Notes: generated from the sequence alone by a model not told the origin. DNA of 53,343 bases from Ch67 sp964491665 (GCA_964491665.1 CAZBII010000011.1:1-53343), one strand, 5' to 3'; shown: positions 1 through 9,142, counted from the first letter of the stretch. Numbers and translations: made by a program.

Positions 1-608
1 GGCTTGCCGTCACTGCGGGCCACCACTTCACCGGACAGCAGACGCACCAGCACGGTTGCCGACAGATTCAGTGCGCCCAGCGTGGTGAACAGGTGATCCA
101 CAAAGGCCACTTCATCCTTCACCTTGGCAATGCCCTGGGAAAAGCGCAGCAGCTCGCCCATCTCGCTGGTATTGCGCAGCATGGTCCAGGACATGGCGCG
201 CAGTTCCTCGGCGTTGCGCTTGCTGGCTTCCACGGACTTCTTGCGCACCAGCAGCGACTGGATGAGGGACTTCAGTTCGCGCAGATCGAACGGTTTGGTG
301 AGGTAGGCGTCGCCACCGGCGGCGTAACCGGCCAGCCGGTCATCCAGATCTTTCATGCAGGTGACAAAAATGATGGGCGCGTCAGCTAGGGTGGGTGTCT
401 GCCGGATCTGCTGGCACAGCTCGTAACCGTTGAGGTCCGGCATGTTGACGTCCAGCAGGATGACGGCGGGCTTGAATGCGCACAGTGCCGCAATCGCGTC
501 ATGGGGTGACTGGAGGATCTGCACGTCGAAACTGTCGCACAGGGATTTCTCCAGCAGACGCAGATTGGTGTCGTTGTCATCGATGCAGGAGATTCGATCT
601 TTGTTCAT
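1..608 (-). CDS. response regulator receiver protein, C-terminus outside the window
   Basis: The reverse strand from the ATG at 608-606 is open to the window edge (about 202 codons). Residues 1-120 form a CheY-like receiver: acidic pair D10-D11, phosphoacceptor D53 in LLDVNMPDLNGYE, and the conserved T-K-P further on (LTKPFDLREL). A helical linker follows (LLVRKKSVEASKRNAEEL), then a segment of unknown type. No DNA-binding domain is visible before the cut, so the output is unknown; the gene may be a multidomain or signalling-only regulator. It lies downstream of the acyl-CoA ligase on the same strand but 339 bases away, so it probably has its own promoter. The family is certain; its partner kinase is not in view. 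Confidence 0.85.
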   Translation of the reverse strand, partial: MNKDRISCIDDNDTNLRLLEKSLCDSFDVQILQSPHDAIAALCAFKPAVILLDVNMPDLNGYELCQQIRQTPTLADAPIIFVTCMKDLDDRLAGYAAGGDAYLTKPFDLRELKSLIQSLLVRKKSVEASKRNAEELRAMSWTMLRNTSEMGELLRFSQGIAKVKDEVAFVDHLFTTLGALNLSATVLVRLLSGEVVARSDGK

Positions 609-947
609 GGCCAACACATCCGTTTTGTACCGCAAGACACAAGTATTTGCCGCAAGGCGGGCTTGTTCCAAGGCCGCAGAAAAGCCGGGCATGACGCGTG
701 CGCACCGGCAGACGGGCTGCCTGTGGCAAAGCTGCTGTTTTATCAGCGCATTGTCAGTGCATGCCGCGCTGGCAGGCGGCGAAACCAGATTAAGGATCCC
801 GGATTGATTTCAAATAAATCTAATACAAAAAGTGTGTGCTTGTTTTCAGCGTAGACAGGACTGGTGCGGAAGTACAAATTTCAGGGCCGGATTTTTTTGC
901 GGGGATAAGCGCCGGTGCTGCAGGGCAGGCACCGGCGGCAGGGAGCT
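609..947. other. intergenic region with a stem-loop after the acyl-CoA ligase
   Basis: No gene is seen here. A perfect 8-bp inverted repeat (GCCGGTGC at 911-918, GCACCGGC at 929-936) lies just past the stop of the acyl-CoA ligase on the minus strand. It has no U-tract after it, so it may be a transcript-stabilising hairpin or a weak terminator. The A+T-rich part around 800-850 is a plausible promoter area for the response regulator, but I cannot point to clear -35/-10 boxes. Confidence 0.5.
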
Positions 948-2477
948 CTATTTTTTCCAGTAGCGATCTTTCAGCAGCCGCTTGTACAGCTTGCCCGTGG
1001 GGTGGCGCGGCAATTCACGTTCGAAGTCGATGCTTTTCGGGCATTTGATGTGGGACAGTTTCGAACGGCAGTACGCCAGCAGTTCCTGTTCCAGCGCCGG
1101 GCCGGTGTCGCTCCAGTGGGCGGGCTGCACCACGGCTTTCACTTCCTCGCCGAATTCCTCGTTGGGCACACCGAACACGGCCACGTCCGCCACTTTCGGA
1201 TGCGTCACCAGAATATCCTCGGCTTCCTGCGGATAAATGTTCACGCCGCCGGAAATGATCATGTACGCCTTGCGGTCGGTGAGATAGAGGAAGCCTTCGC
1301 TGTCGGCGTAACCGACGTCGCCGAGGGTGGTCCAGCCGTGGCGGTTGGTGGCCTTGGCGGTTTTTTCCGGATCGTTGTGATAGCTGAACACCGGGCCGTT
1401 GGCGAAATACACGGTGCCGGTTTCGCCGGGCGGCAGTTCCTCGCCAGTTTCATCGTCGACGATTTTCAGCTGCCCCAGAATGGCGCGGCCCACCGAACCC
1501 TTGTGGGTGAGCCAGTCGGCGGAGTTGATGGCGGTAAAACCGTTGCCTTCGGTGCCGGCGTAATATTCGTGAATGATGGGGCCCCACCACTCGATCATTT
1601 TTTCCTTCACTTCCACCGGGCAGGGCGCGGCGGCGTGGATCACCACTTTCAGACTGGAAACGTCGTACTTTTTGCGAGTGTCATCCGGCAGTTTCAGCAG
1701 ACGGATGAACATGGTGGGGACCATCTGGCAGTGGGTGATGCGGTATTTTTCCACCAGCTGCAGAAAATGTTCCGGCTCGAATTTTTCCATGATGATGCAG
1801 GTGGAGCCGGTGCGCAGGAAGTTCACGTTGTAGCGCAGCGGCGCAGCGTGATACAGCGGCGCCGGCGACAGGTAACGCATTTCGGCGCCGGGGGTGAAAT
1901 ACAGCGCCTGCAGCAGCATGAACAGCGGCGAGGGCGTGCCCAGCTTGTCGCCGTTGAGCGGCACCTTGATGCCTTTCGGCCGGCCGGTGGTGCCGGAGGA
2001 ATAGAGCATGTCCATGCCTTCGCTTTCGTCGGCAACCGGCGTGGCCGGCTGCTGTGCCACAGCATTTTCCCACGACTGGTAACCGTCGATCACGCCATCG
2101 AGCATGTAGGCATTTTGCAGTGCGCCGGATTGTTGCACCAGCCGCTGCGCCACGTCCTTTTGCGCCAGCGAGGTGATGAAACATTTGGCATTGCAGTCCT
2201 GCACGATGTACTCCACTTCGTCCACCTGCAGGCGATAGCTGATGGCGGTGTAGTACAGGCCGGCGCGTTGCGCGGCCCAGCAGATCTGCAGAAAGCGCGG
2301 ATGGTTCTCCAACATGATGGCGATGTGATCGCCGGTCTGCAGGCCCAGCTGGCGGAACAGCTGCGCGCCCTGATTGGAAGCGTCGTCCAGTTGCCGGAAG
2401 GTAACGGTGATGCCGCTGTCCGCCATGATGTAGGCGGGCTTGTCGGGCATTTGCTGCGCGATGATGCCTGGATGCAT
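948..2477 (-). CDS. AMP-forming acyl-CoA synthetase / ligase
   Basis: A 509-residue member of the ANL superfamily, which activates a carboxylic acid with ATP to an acyl-adenylate and transfers it to CoA. The P-loop-like A3 motif YSSGTTGRPKG is at residues 159-169, the A5-type YYAGTEG follows mid-protein, the adenylation hinge region reads TLGDVGY, and the C-terminal catalytic lysine is K496 in PTGKLYK. Length is normal for FadD-like and bile-acid/steroid-type CoA ligases. The ATG at 2477 is preceded by AGAGGGA, a good ribosome-binding site. Substrate cannot be read from sequence; neighbours (FMN reductase, panCB) suggest no pathway beyond CoA use. Confidence 0.9.
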   Translation of the reverse strand: MHPGIIAQQMPDKPAYIMADSGITVTFRQLDDASNQGAQLFRQLGLQTGDHIAIMLENHPRFLQICWAAQRAGLYYTAISYRLQVDEVEYIVQDCNAKCFITSLAQKDVAQRLVQQSGALQNAYMLDGVIDGYQSWENAVAQQPATPVADESEGMDMLYSSGTTGRPKGIKVPLNGDKLGTPSPLFMLLQALYFTPGAEMRYLSPAPLYHAAPLRYNVNFLRTGSTCIIMEKFEPEHFLQLVEKYRITHCQMVPTMFIRLLKLPDDTRKKYDVSSLKVVIHAAAPCPVEVKEKMIEWWGPIIHEYYAGTEGNGFTAINSADWLTHKGSVGRAILGQLKIVDDETGEELPPGETGTVYFANGPVFSYHNDPEKTAKATNRHGWTTLGDVGYADSEGFLYLTDRKAYMIISGGVNIYPQEAEDILVTHPKVADVAVFGVPNEEFGEEVKAVVQPAHWSDTGPALEQELLAYCRSKLSHIKCPKSIDFERELPRHPTGKLYKRLLKDRYWKK

Positions 2478-2547
2478 GTGGATTCCCTCTGTGAAAAAAA
2501 TGGTGCTGTGTTTGCTGTTGTTGTTCGTGTCGCTTGCGCGCGATTTT

Positions 2548-3096
2548 TTATTTGCCGGTGATGCTGCTGGCGAACGCCAGAAAATCCTGCAGATGCCGCT
2601 GGAGGCGTTCCTGCGTTTTGTGATCGGTCAGGTTGCCATCCGCATCCAGCTTCTGTGTCACATCGGCCACCATCATCTCGTGGCTGGGATGAATGCGCGA
2701 CAGGGTGGAATCCAGCACCAGCTTCAGATGGGCCTGCGCCCGCGCGCCGCCTACCGGGCTGCCGGCCTGCGTGATGATGGTGACGGGTTTGTCTTTCAGT
2801 GGTGATTTGAAGGCGGGGCGCGAAGCCCAGTCGATGGCATTTTTCAGCACGGCGGGAATGCTGTGGTTGTATTCCGGCGTGCAGCAGATGATGGCGTCGG
2901 CATCTATCACCTGCTGCAGGAAATCCAGAATCACCTGCGGCCGGTTGGCGCCGGCCAGATCCTCGGAATAGAACGGCAGCCGGTCCAGCGCGGGTGTGCT
3001 GCAGATGTGATCCGGTAGTTGTGCGGCGACAAATTTCAGCAGCGCCTGGGTAACACTTTTCCGGTGAAAACTTCCCGACAACAGCAGCAGGTTCAT
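2548..3096 (-). CDS. NADPH-dependent FMN reductase family protein
   Basis: About 182 residues with a flavodoxin-like fold. The N-terminal phosphate-binding loop for FMN is LSGSFHRKS (residues 6-14). The family signature PEYNHSIPAVLKNAIDW is present, followed by a glycine-rich GSPVGGARAQ stretch. Such enzymes reduce FMN, quinones or azo compounds with NAD(P)H in the cytoplasm. I chose the ATG at 3096 because a GAGGA sits about nine bases upstream; an upstream TTG at 3105 would add three residues. It follows panC on the same strand with a 46-bp gap, so co-transcription is possible. The physiological substrate is unknown. Confidence 0.85.
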   Translation of the reverse strand: MNLLLLSGSFHRKSVTQALLKFVAAQLPDHICSTPALDRLPFYSEDLAGANRPQVILDFLQQVIDADAIICCTPEYNHSIPAVLKNAIDWASRPAFKSPLKDKPVTIITQAGSPVGGARAQAHLKLVLDSTLSRIHPSHEMMVADVTQKLDADGNLTDHKTQERLQRHLQDFLAFASSITGK

Positions 3097-3142
3097 GCGG
3101 TGCAATCCTCGCAGTGAGAACGTGGGGCTTGTGTTGCGTGTG

Positions 3143-3994
3143 TCAATCCAGAATGAAATCGATGTTGTCGATCAGGCGTGTTTTGCCCAGGCGCGCCGCC
3201 ACCAGGATCACCAGATTTTTGTCGCTGGCAGCAGCCGGTTCCAGCGTGTCGGCGCGGCAGATGGTGAAATAGTCCGGCTGGAAACCGCCCTGCTGCAGAT
3301 GCTCGCTGGCGGCCTGCTCCAGCGCATCAAAATGAGTGTCGCCGGCGCGGATGGCGTCGCGGGTGCGGCACAGGATTCGGTAGATCAGTGCGGCCTGCTC
3401 CCTTTCCTCCGCACTCAGATAACCGTTGCGCGAACTCATCGCCAGACCGCTGGCTTCGCGCACGGTTTCCACGCCGACAATCTCGATATCAAAACAGAGT
3501 GCAGTGGTCATGCGGCGGATCACCGCCAGTTGCTGGAAATCCTTCTTGCCAAACAGCGCCACATCCGGTTTCACAATGTTGAACAGCTTGGTAACGACCG
3601 TGGACACGCCGTCGAAATGGCCGGGACGCACGGCGCCGCAATGACGCTCGGTGACCTTGGTGACATGCACGCTGGCCCAGCTGGCCTGATCGCCGGGGTA
3701 CATCTCATCCACCGGCGGCGCGAACAGCAGATGGCAGCCTGCAGCCGCCAGTTTTTCCTGGTCTTCCTTCAGCGTGCGTGGATATTTGTCGAAATCTTCT
3801 CCCGCACCGAACTGCGTGGGATTCACAAACACGCTCGACACCATGAAGTCGGCGCGCTGGTGGCCTTCACGCACCAGCGTGATGTGGCCTTCATGCAGGT
3901 TGCCCATGGTGGGCACGAAGCCGATGCGTTTGCCGGCCATGCGCTGTGCCCTGATGATGGCGCGCAGTTCCTGGATGCTGTTGACGGTTTGCAT
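3143..3994 (-). CDS. panC: pantothenate synthetase
   Basis: Joins pantoate and beta-alanine using ATP, the last step of pantothenate (vitamin B5) synthesis on the way to CoA. The 283-residue length is typical. The nucleotidyltransferase HxGH motif is H34-E-G-H37 within PTMGNLHEGH, and the FGKKDFQQL and AMSSRNGYL blocks are characteristic of PanC. It lies 20 bp downstream of panB, as in most gammaproteobacteria, and the two are surely one transcription unit. In Pseudomonas the same pair follows pcnB-folK, which is also the order here. Identity is secure. Confidence 0.97.
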   Translation of the reverse strand: MQTVNSIQELRAIIRAQRMAGKRIGFVPTMGNLHEGHITLVREGHQRADFMVSSVFVNPTQFGAGEDFDKYPRTLKEDQEKLAAAGCHLLFAPPVDEMYPGDQASWASVHVTKVTERHCGAVRPGHFDGVSTVVTKLFNIVKPDVALFGKKDFQQLAVIRRMTTALCFDIEIVGVETVREASGLAMSSRNGYLSAEEREQAALIYRILCRTRDAIRAGDTHFDALEQAASEHLQQGGFQPDYFTICRADTLEPAAASDKNLVILVAARLGKTRLIDNIDFILD

Positions 3995-4014
3995 GGAATA
4001 CCTGCCTGCGGAAA

Positions 4015-4806
4015 TTATTCGAAGGAATGTTCGGCGGCGGGGAAGCTGCCATCTTTTACCGCTTTCACGTACGCCGCGATTGCGCCCTGGATGCTGTCAT
4101 TGCCGGTCATGAAATTCTTCACGAACTTGGCGGGTTTGCGCGTGGTGGCGCCGAGCATGTCGTGCAGCACCAGCACCTGGCCGTCGGTGGAATTGCCGGC
4201 GCCGATACCAATCACCGGAATGCTCACCTTGCCCATGATTTCCTGCATCAGGTCCGACGGAATGCATTCGTACAGCAGAATCGCCGCGCCGGCCTTTTCC
4301 GCCGCGATGGAATCGTCGATCAGCGCCTTGCGTTCCGCCGGATCACGGCCCTGCACCTTGTAGCCGCCAAACTTGTTCACCGACTGCGGCGTCAGGCCCA
4401 GATGCACACACACCGGCACGCCGCGCTCGGTCAGCTTGCGCACGCTCTCGGTCAGCCAGGCGCCGCCTTCCAGTTTCACCACATGAGCGCCGGCGCGCAT
4501 CAGCGCAGCACAGCTGTCAAACGTCTGCTGTTCGGTGGCGTAGGTCATGAAGGGAAGGTCGGACATGATCAGCGCGCCCTGATTGCCGCGACGCACGCAC
4601 TCGGTGTGATAGATCATGTCGTTCAGTGTGACGGGCACGGTGCTGTCATGGCCCTGCAACACGTTGCCCAGCGAATCGCCTACCAGCAGCACTTCCACGC
4701 CGGCCACGCTGGCCAGATGGGCGAAGGTGCTGTCATACGCGGTGAGGGTGGCAAATTTCTGGCCCTGCTGTTTCATCTTGTTGAGCGTGGTGAGGGTAAT
4801 TGCCAT
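4015..4806 (-). CDS. panB: 3-methyl-2-oxobutanoate hydroxymethyltransferase
   Basis: Transfers a hydroxymethyl group from methylene-tetrahydrofolate to 2-ketoisovalerate, giving ketopantoate. The 263-residue protein has the TIM-barrel family hallmarks: LTAYDSTFAHLA near residue 21, the metal-binding VGDSLGNVLQG (D44), the KLEGG segment with the metal-ligand glutamate, and HLGLTPQSV. A GGGAAAC lies just upstream of the ATG at 4806. It sits between the deoxynucleoside kinase and panC on the same strand, forming a pterin/folate-to-pantothenate run with folK upstream. Confidence 0.97.
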   Translation of the reverse strand: MAITLTTLNKMKQQGQKFATLTAYDSTFAHLASVAGVEVLLVGDSLGNVLQGHDSTVPVTLNDMIYHTECVRRGNQGALIMSDLPFMTYATEQQTFDSCAALMRAGAHVVKLEGGAWLTESVRKLTERGVPVCVHLGLTPQSVNKFGGYKVQGRDPAERKALIDDSIAAEKAGAAILLYECIPSDLMQEIMGKVSIPVIGIGAGNSTDGQVLVLHDMLGATTRKPAKFVKNFMTGNDSIQGAIAAYVKAVKDGSFPAAEHSFE

Positions 4807-4860
4807 GTGATGTTTCCCTGTGTTGGTGGGCGTGACTGAGGCCGTTGCGGGGAACCGGTT

Positions 4861-5535
4861 TCAGCCGGCGGCGGGATTGAAAAAGTGGCGGCCGCTGCGA
4901 ACCGTCAGAATATACTGCACCAGATTTTCGTAGTCACGGGCGCTTTCTGCCAAGTTGATTTCGGCGGTGTTCACCATCAGCAGCGGCGCTTCATCGTAAT
5001 ACAGAAAGAAGCGGTTGTAGGCTTCGCTCAGCCGGTGCAGGTAGTCGTCGCTGATGGACTGTTCGCTGGCAATGCCGCGCCTGGCAATGCGCTGCTGCAG
5101 GATCTCTACCGGCGCCTGCAGATAGATCACCAGATCCGGCCGGGGGGTGTCCTGAATGACGTGCTGGTAGATTTTTTCGTACAGCACAAACTCATCGTCA
5201 TCCAGTGTGATGGAGGCGAACAGCTTGTCTTTCTGGATCAGGAAATCAGCGACCCGTACCGGTTCGAACAGATCGTTCTGGCGCAATGCGTTCAGCTGGT
5301 CGCGACGCTGGAACAGAAAAAACAGCTGGGTTTGCAGGGCCCACTGTTTGCTGTTCTGGTAGAAGCGGTCGAGGAAAGGATTTTCGTCGGCGCCTTCCAG
5401 CAGCGTGTCATAGCCAAAGGTTTTGGCGAGCCGGTGGGTGAGGGTGGTTTTGCCGACACCGATGGGGCCTTCCACCACGATGAAGCGGGGAAGCGGTGGT
5501 TGCTGACTTTGCTGCGTTGGCTGCCGTTCAGTCAT
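4861..5535 (-). CDS. deoxynucleoside kinase family protein
   Basis: 224 residues with a P-loop GPIGVGKTT at 23-31 and the deoxynucleoside kinase signatures: DLVIYLQAP, the lid-type arginine stretch QRIARRG, and NPFLDRFYQ near residue 55. Members phosphorylate deoxyadenosine, deoxyguanosine or related nucleosides to salvage dNMPs. It lies between folK and panB on the same strand (gaps 27 bp and 54 bp), an arrangement I do not recall from Pseudomonas itself. The nucleoside specificity cannot be told from the sequence. Confidence 0.88.
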   Translation of the reverse strand: MTERQPTQQSQQPPLPRFIVVEGPIGVGKTTLTHRLAKTFGYDTLLEGADENPFLDRFYQNSKQWALQTQLFFLFQRRDQLNALRQNDLFEPVRVADFLIQKDKLFASITLDDDEFVLYEKIYQHVIQDTPRPDLVIYLQAPVEILQQRIARRGIASEQSISDDYLHRLSEAYNRFFLYYDEAPLLMVNTAEINLAESARDYENLVQYILTVRSGRHFFNPAAG

Positions 5536-5562
5536 GGGTGCCGGTTTCCTGTAGGCGCCGGT

Positions 5563-6057
5563 TCAGCGGCTGGCGTCAGCGAGTGGCCAGATGCCGTTCC
5601 GGTCGCAACCCTGTGCCAGATCGCGCACGCGGCGGCCATCGGGCAGCGTCAGATCTGGTGCCAGATCCTGCAGCGGCAGCAGCACGAAATTGCGCTCGCC
5701 CATGCGCGGATGGGGAATGTGCAGATGCGCCTCGTTCACCACCTGATCGCCATACAAAAGAATATCCAGATCCAGTGTGCGCGGCAGCCAGCGTTCCGGT
5801 CCGCGTTCGCGCCCCTGCTGCTGTTCGATCTGCTGCAGCGCGGCCAGCAATGCCTGCGGCGACAATGCGGTGTCGATCTGCGCCACGGCATTTACGTAAT
5901 CCGGCTGCTGGCCGGGGCCGATGGCGGCGCTGCCGTAAAACGGGGACACCGCCACCAGTTGCGATTCCGGCAATTGCGCCAGTGCGTCGACACAGCGCTG
6001 CAGCTGGGCGGCGGGCGACTGCAGATTGCTGCCCAGCCCGATGAACGCGGTGATCAT
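5563..6057 (-). CDS. folK: 6-hydroxymethyl-7,8-dihydropterin pyrophosphokinase
   Basis: Transfers pyrophosphate from ATP to 6-hydroxymethyl-dihydropterin in folate synthesis. The protein starts MITAFIGLGSNL, the universal HPPK N-terminus, so I place the start at 6057 and not at the upstream in-frame starts. This gives 164 residues, the usual size. Further motifs are PRTLDLDILLYG and the C-terminal IPHPRMGERNFVLLPL. The ATG overlaps the pcnB stop (ATGA, 6057-6054), indicating translational coupling, as in other gammaproteobacteria. Confidence 0.96.
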   Translation of the reverse strand: MITAFIGLGSNLQSPAAQLQRCVDALAQLPESQLVAVSPFYGSAAIGPGQQPDYVNAVAQIDTALSPQALLAALQQIEQQQGRERGPERWLPRTLDLDILLYGDQVVNEAHLHIPHPRMGERNFVLLPLQDLAPDLTLPDGRRVRDLAQGCDRNGIWPLADASR

Positions 6058-7418
6058 TGCGGATTCGGCCGGTTGCCGCGACGGCGATTGTTGTAGCGGC
6101 GGCGTTTGCGGGGCGCTTTCTGGCCGATCTGCTGGCACAGGCGCTCGCGCTCGGCGGGATCGGCCTGCTGGTAGTCGGTCCACCACTGGCCCAGTCCGGG
6201 TGTGGTTTCACCGGCTTCTTCCCGCAGCAGCAGCAGGTCGTAGGCGGCGCGAAAACGCGGATGCTCGATCAGACTTTCGCACCGTTTGGCGGAGCGCTGG
6301 TCCAGACGGCCCTGCAATTCCCAGATTTCCCGCATCGGCAGGCTGAAGCGCTTGGGAATGGCAACATGGCGCGACTGATCGTGAATCACCTGCTGGATGG
6401 CTTTCTGCAGCGCCGGTGCATGCGGAATGCCGTCATCGCAGTATTTGCGCCACTGTTTCTGCAGCGGCCCCCACAGCAGCACGGCCAGCAGGAAATAAGG
6501 CGTGACCGGTCTGCCGGCGTGAATGCGGGCATCGGTGTTGCGCAGGCCGATGGCAATCATTTCCTGTGCGCCGGGGGCGTTATTTTTCTCGGGCACCGAC
6601 AGCGGGAACAGCCAGCGCGCCAGATCGTATTGCGTCAGCAGCGGCCACACGGCTTCGGCGTGGCCGCTCATGAACAGTTTCTGGATTTCCTCGAACAGGC
6701 GCGCGGGGGGGATCGATCCCAGCAGATCCGACAGGCGCCTGATGGGCTCGGCGGTGGCCGGTTCGATGGTGAAGCCCAGTTTCGCGGCGAAGCGCACGGC
6801 GCGCAGCATGCGCACGGGGTCTTCGCGGTAACGCTGTTCCGGGTCGCCGATCAGGCGCAGGGTCTTGCGCATGATGTCCTGATAGCCGTTGACGAAATCC
6901 AGCACGGCGCCGTCGGTGTGGCGGTAGTACAGGGCATTGGCGGTGAAGTCGCGGCGCACGGCGTCTTCGTCCAGGGTGCCAAACACGTTGTCGCGCAGCA
7001 GCATGCCTTCGTCCGACTGGTGCGACTGGTCGGTGTCTTCTTCGGTCATGGTGTGATGGGCGGCGCGGAAGGTGGCGACTTCGATGATGTCGCGGCCGAA
7101 GCGCACGTGGGCCAGACGGAAGCGGCGGCCGATCAGGCGGCAGTTGCGGAACTGGGCGCGGATCTGTTCCGGGGTGGCGCTGGTGGCGACGTCGAAATCC
7201 TTGGGGTGCATGCCGATCAGGCCGTCGCGGATGGAGCCGCCCACCAGGTAGGCTTCATAGCCGGCGCGGGTGAGGGTGTCGAGCACGCTGATGACGTTGC
7301 GGCCGATGTCTTCTTCAGGAAAATGGTGTTCACCACGGGGAATTTCGCGGCGCGTGAAAGGCGTGGATTTCTTTCCCTTGATCAGGCCGGTAATTTTCTG
7401 GATCAGCCGTTTTGGCAT
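6054..7418 (-). CDS. pcnB: poly(A) polymerase I
   Basis: Adds 3' poly(A) tails that direct RNAs to decay. The 454-residue protein has the class II nucleotidyltransferase signature LVGGSIRDGLIG (residues 58-69) and the metal-binding D74-F-D76, then the RRFRLAHVRFG block and the RRDFTANAL segment shared with CCA-adding enzymes. The basic tail (KAPRKRRRYNNRRRGNR) is typical of bacterial PAP I and helps separate it from tRNA nucleotidyltransferases. In Pseudomonas pcnB follows crcZ directly; here the norR-ubiT block lies between them. pcnB and folK overlap by four bases. Confidence 0.96.
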   Translation of the reverse strand: MPKRLIQKITGLIKGKKSTPFTRREIPRGEHHFPEEDIGRNVISVLDTLTRAGYEAYLVGGSIRDGLIGMHPKDFDVATSATPEQIRAQFRNCRLIGRRFRLAHVRFGRDIIEVATFRAAHHTMTEEDTDQSHQSDEGMLLRDNVFGTLDEDAVRRDFTANALYYRHTDGAVLDFVNGYQDIMRKTLRLIGDPEQRYREDPVRMLRAVRFAAKLGFTIEPATAEPIRRLSDLLGSIPPARLFEEIQKLFMSGHAEAVWPLLTQYDLARWLFPLSVPEKNNAPGAQEMIAIGLRNTDARIHAGRPVTPYFLLAVLLWGPLQKQWRKYCDDGIPHAPALQKAIQQVIHDQSRHVAIPKRFSLPMREIWELQGRLDQRSAKRCESLIEHPRFRAAYDLLLLREEAGETTPGLGQWWTDYQQADPAERERLCQQIGQKAPRKRRRYNNRRRGNRPNPQ

Positions 7419-7560
7419 GGAGGCGGCAGCGTTCCTGGTGGATGTGCGTGAATGTGGGTTTTGTGAATGAAACGGGTCCCGATTCTAACACCGGAGCCCG
7501 CAGCAGAATACCGGTTATTCAACAGGCTAGACGGGGGTGCAGGCAGCGTCCAGCACTGCA

Positions 7561-9096
7561 CTATTTCAGCCCCAGCCGGCGTGCCAGCTTGTGCAGGTTG
7601 CTCGCATCCAGCTGCAGTTCGCGGGCGGCGGCTGCCCAGTTGTGGTGATGGCGCTCCAGTGCGGCCCGGATGGTGTTGCGCTGGCACTGTTCAACGGCGG
7701 CCTGCAGGCTGGGCGGCGGACTTTCCGTTGGCCGGGCAGACGGGGCTGTGACTGCCGGTGCGGTGGCGGGCGCCAGCACGCTGTCCAGGTCCAGCAGGCC
7801 GGCATCCAGGGTGACGATGTCGCTGCGGGCGGCGCCCCGGCTCAGGGCCTTCAGCGCGCCGCGGCTGATGACGTGTTCCAGTTCGCGCACGTTGCCGGGC
7901 CAGGGGTAGTGCAGCAGCGCCAGTTCGGCGTCCGGTGCCAGCCGCAGGCTGCGCAGTCCCAGTCGCGCGCGGTTCAGTTCCAGAAAGTGCCCCGCCAGCA
8001 CCAGCACGTCGTTGCCGCGTTCCCGCAGCGGCGGAATCGGAATCGGGTAGACCGACAGACGGTGGTACAGATCTGCGCGGAAATGGCCGTCGCGCACCCG
8101 CTCCTTCAGCTGGCGATTGGTGGCGGCGATGATGCGCACGTCCACCCGGCGCGGCTTGTCTTCCCCCAGTCGCTGGATTTCGCCGTTCTGCAGGGTGCGC
8201 AGCAGCTTGGCCTGCACCGGCAGCGGCAGTTCGCCCACTTCGTCGAGGAACAGGGTGCCGCCGCTGGCGGCTTCCACCCGTCCGGCGCGGTCGCTGCCGG
8301 CACCGGAGAAGGCGCCTTTCACATGGCCGAACAGTTCGCTCTCGGCGAGGGATTCCGGCAGTGCGGCGCAGTTCACATGCACCAGCGCGGCGTTGCGGCG
8401 CGGTGACTGCAGGTGCAGGTGGCGGGCGAACAGTTCCTTGCCCACGCCGGTCTCGCCCATCAGCAGCACCGGTAATTGTGAATCGGCCACCACGCCGATT
8501 TCATGCAGCAGCGACTGGATGGCCGGGCTGCGGCCGATGATTTCGCCTTCCTCCAGCGGCTGGGTGCGGTCGTCGTCGGCCTGCTGGCGCAGCAGGGTGA
8601 GGCTGTGGCGTTCCTGCTCCAGCCGGGTCATGCGAATGGTGGCTTCGATGGCGGTGACGCAGCGGGCCAGTTCGTCCTGCGCCTGGCGGGTGAAGGTGCC
8701 GGGTTGCAGGGCATCCAGCGTGAGTGCGCCCCAGGGTTCGCCGTCCACGGTCAGGCTGACACCCATGCAGTCGTGTACCGGCAGCGGCTCGCCGGCGTTG
8801 CTTTCCAGCAGGCCGTCATAAGGGTCGGGCAGACCTGAATCATGATCGAAACAGACCGGCCCCCGGCTGCCGAGGATGGCGGCCAGACGCGGGTGCTGCG
8901 CCACCACGAAACGCCGGCCCAGGGCTTCGCGCACCAGACCTTCCGCCGCCAGCGGGCGCAGGCTGTCGTGTTCCAGCCGCAGCAGGGCCACGGCGCCGCA
9001 GCGGAAATGGGAACGGATCGCCGCCGTGAGCTGTTGCAGGCGCAACCCCTGAGGCAGTTCGCGGACCAGATCCGCCAGCAGAATGTGTTCCAGCAT
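7561..9096 (-). CDS. norR: nitric oxide-responsive sigma-54 activator NorR
   Basis: 511 residues: an N-terminal GAF domain (about 20-150), a sigma-54 AAA+ domain (about 187-420) and a C-terminal Fis-type helix-turn-helix. The GAF domain senses NO through a mononuclear iron, and the conserved H108-D109-C110 is present. Walker A is GETGVGKE at 214-221 and Walker B LFLDE at 282-286. The sigma-54 contact loop reads GAFSGA (261-266) where GAFTGA is usual. It is divergent from ytfE, with two NorR boxes and a sigma-54 promoter between them, so it should switch on NO repair and detoxification genes. Confidence 0.95.
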   Translation of the reverse strand: MLEHILLADLVRELPQGLRLQQLTAAIRSHFRCGAVALLRLEHDSLRPLAAEGLVREALGRRFVVAQHPRLAAILGSRGPVCFDHDSGLPDPYDGLLESNAGEPLPVHDCMGVSLTVDGEPWGALTLDALQPGTFTRQAQDELARCVTAIEATIRMTRLEQERHSLTLLRQQADDDRTQPLEEGEIIGRSPAIQSLLHEIGVVADSQLPVLLMGETGVGKELFARHLHLQSPRRNAALVHVNCAALPESLAESELFGHVKGAFSGAGSDRAGRVEAASGGTLFLDEVGELPLPVQAKLLRTLQNGEIQRLGEDKPRRVDVRIIAATNRQLKERVRDGHFRADLYHRLSVYPIPIPPLRERGNDVLVLAGHFLELNRARLGLRSLRLAPDAELALLHYPWPGNVRELEHVISRGALKALSRGAARSDIVTLDAGLLDLDSVLAPATAPAVTAPSARPTESPPPSLQAAVEQCQRNTIRAALERHHHNWAAAARELQLDASNLHKLARRLGLK

Positions 9097-9117
9097 GGTT
9101 ATTTCTACCTTGGTTGG

Positions 9118-9130
9118 GGTTAAAAAAACC
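9118..9130. promoter_or_regulatory. NorR box 1 (GGT-N7-ACC)
   Basis: GGT at 9118-9120, seven bases, ACC at 9128-9130: an exact match to the NorR enhancer consensus. It lies 22 bp upstream of the norR start codon and about 67 bp upstream of the ytfE sigma-54 promoter, so it could serve activation of ytfE and autoregulation of norR. Confidence 0.8.
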
Positions 9131-9142
9131 CTAGCATGACCG

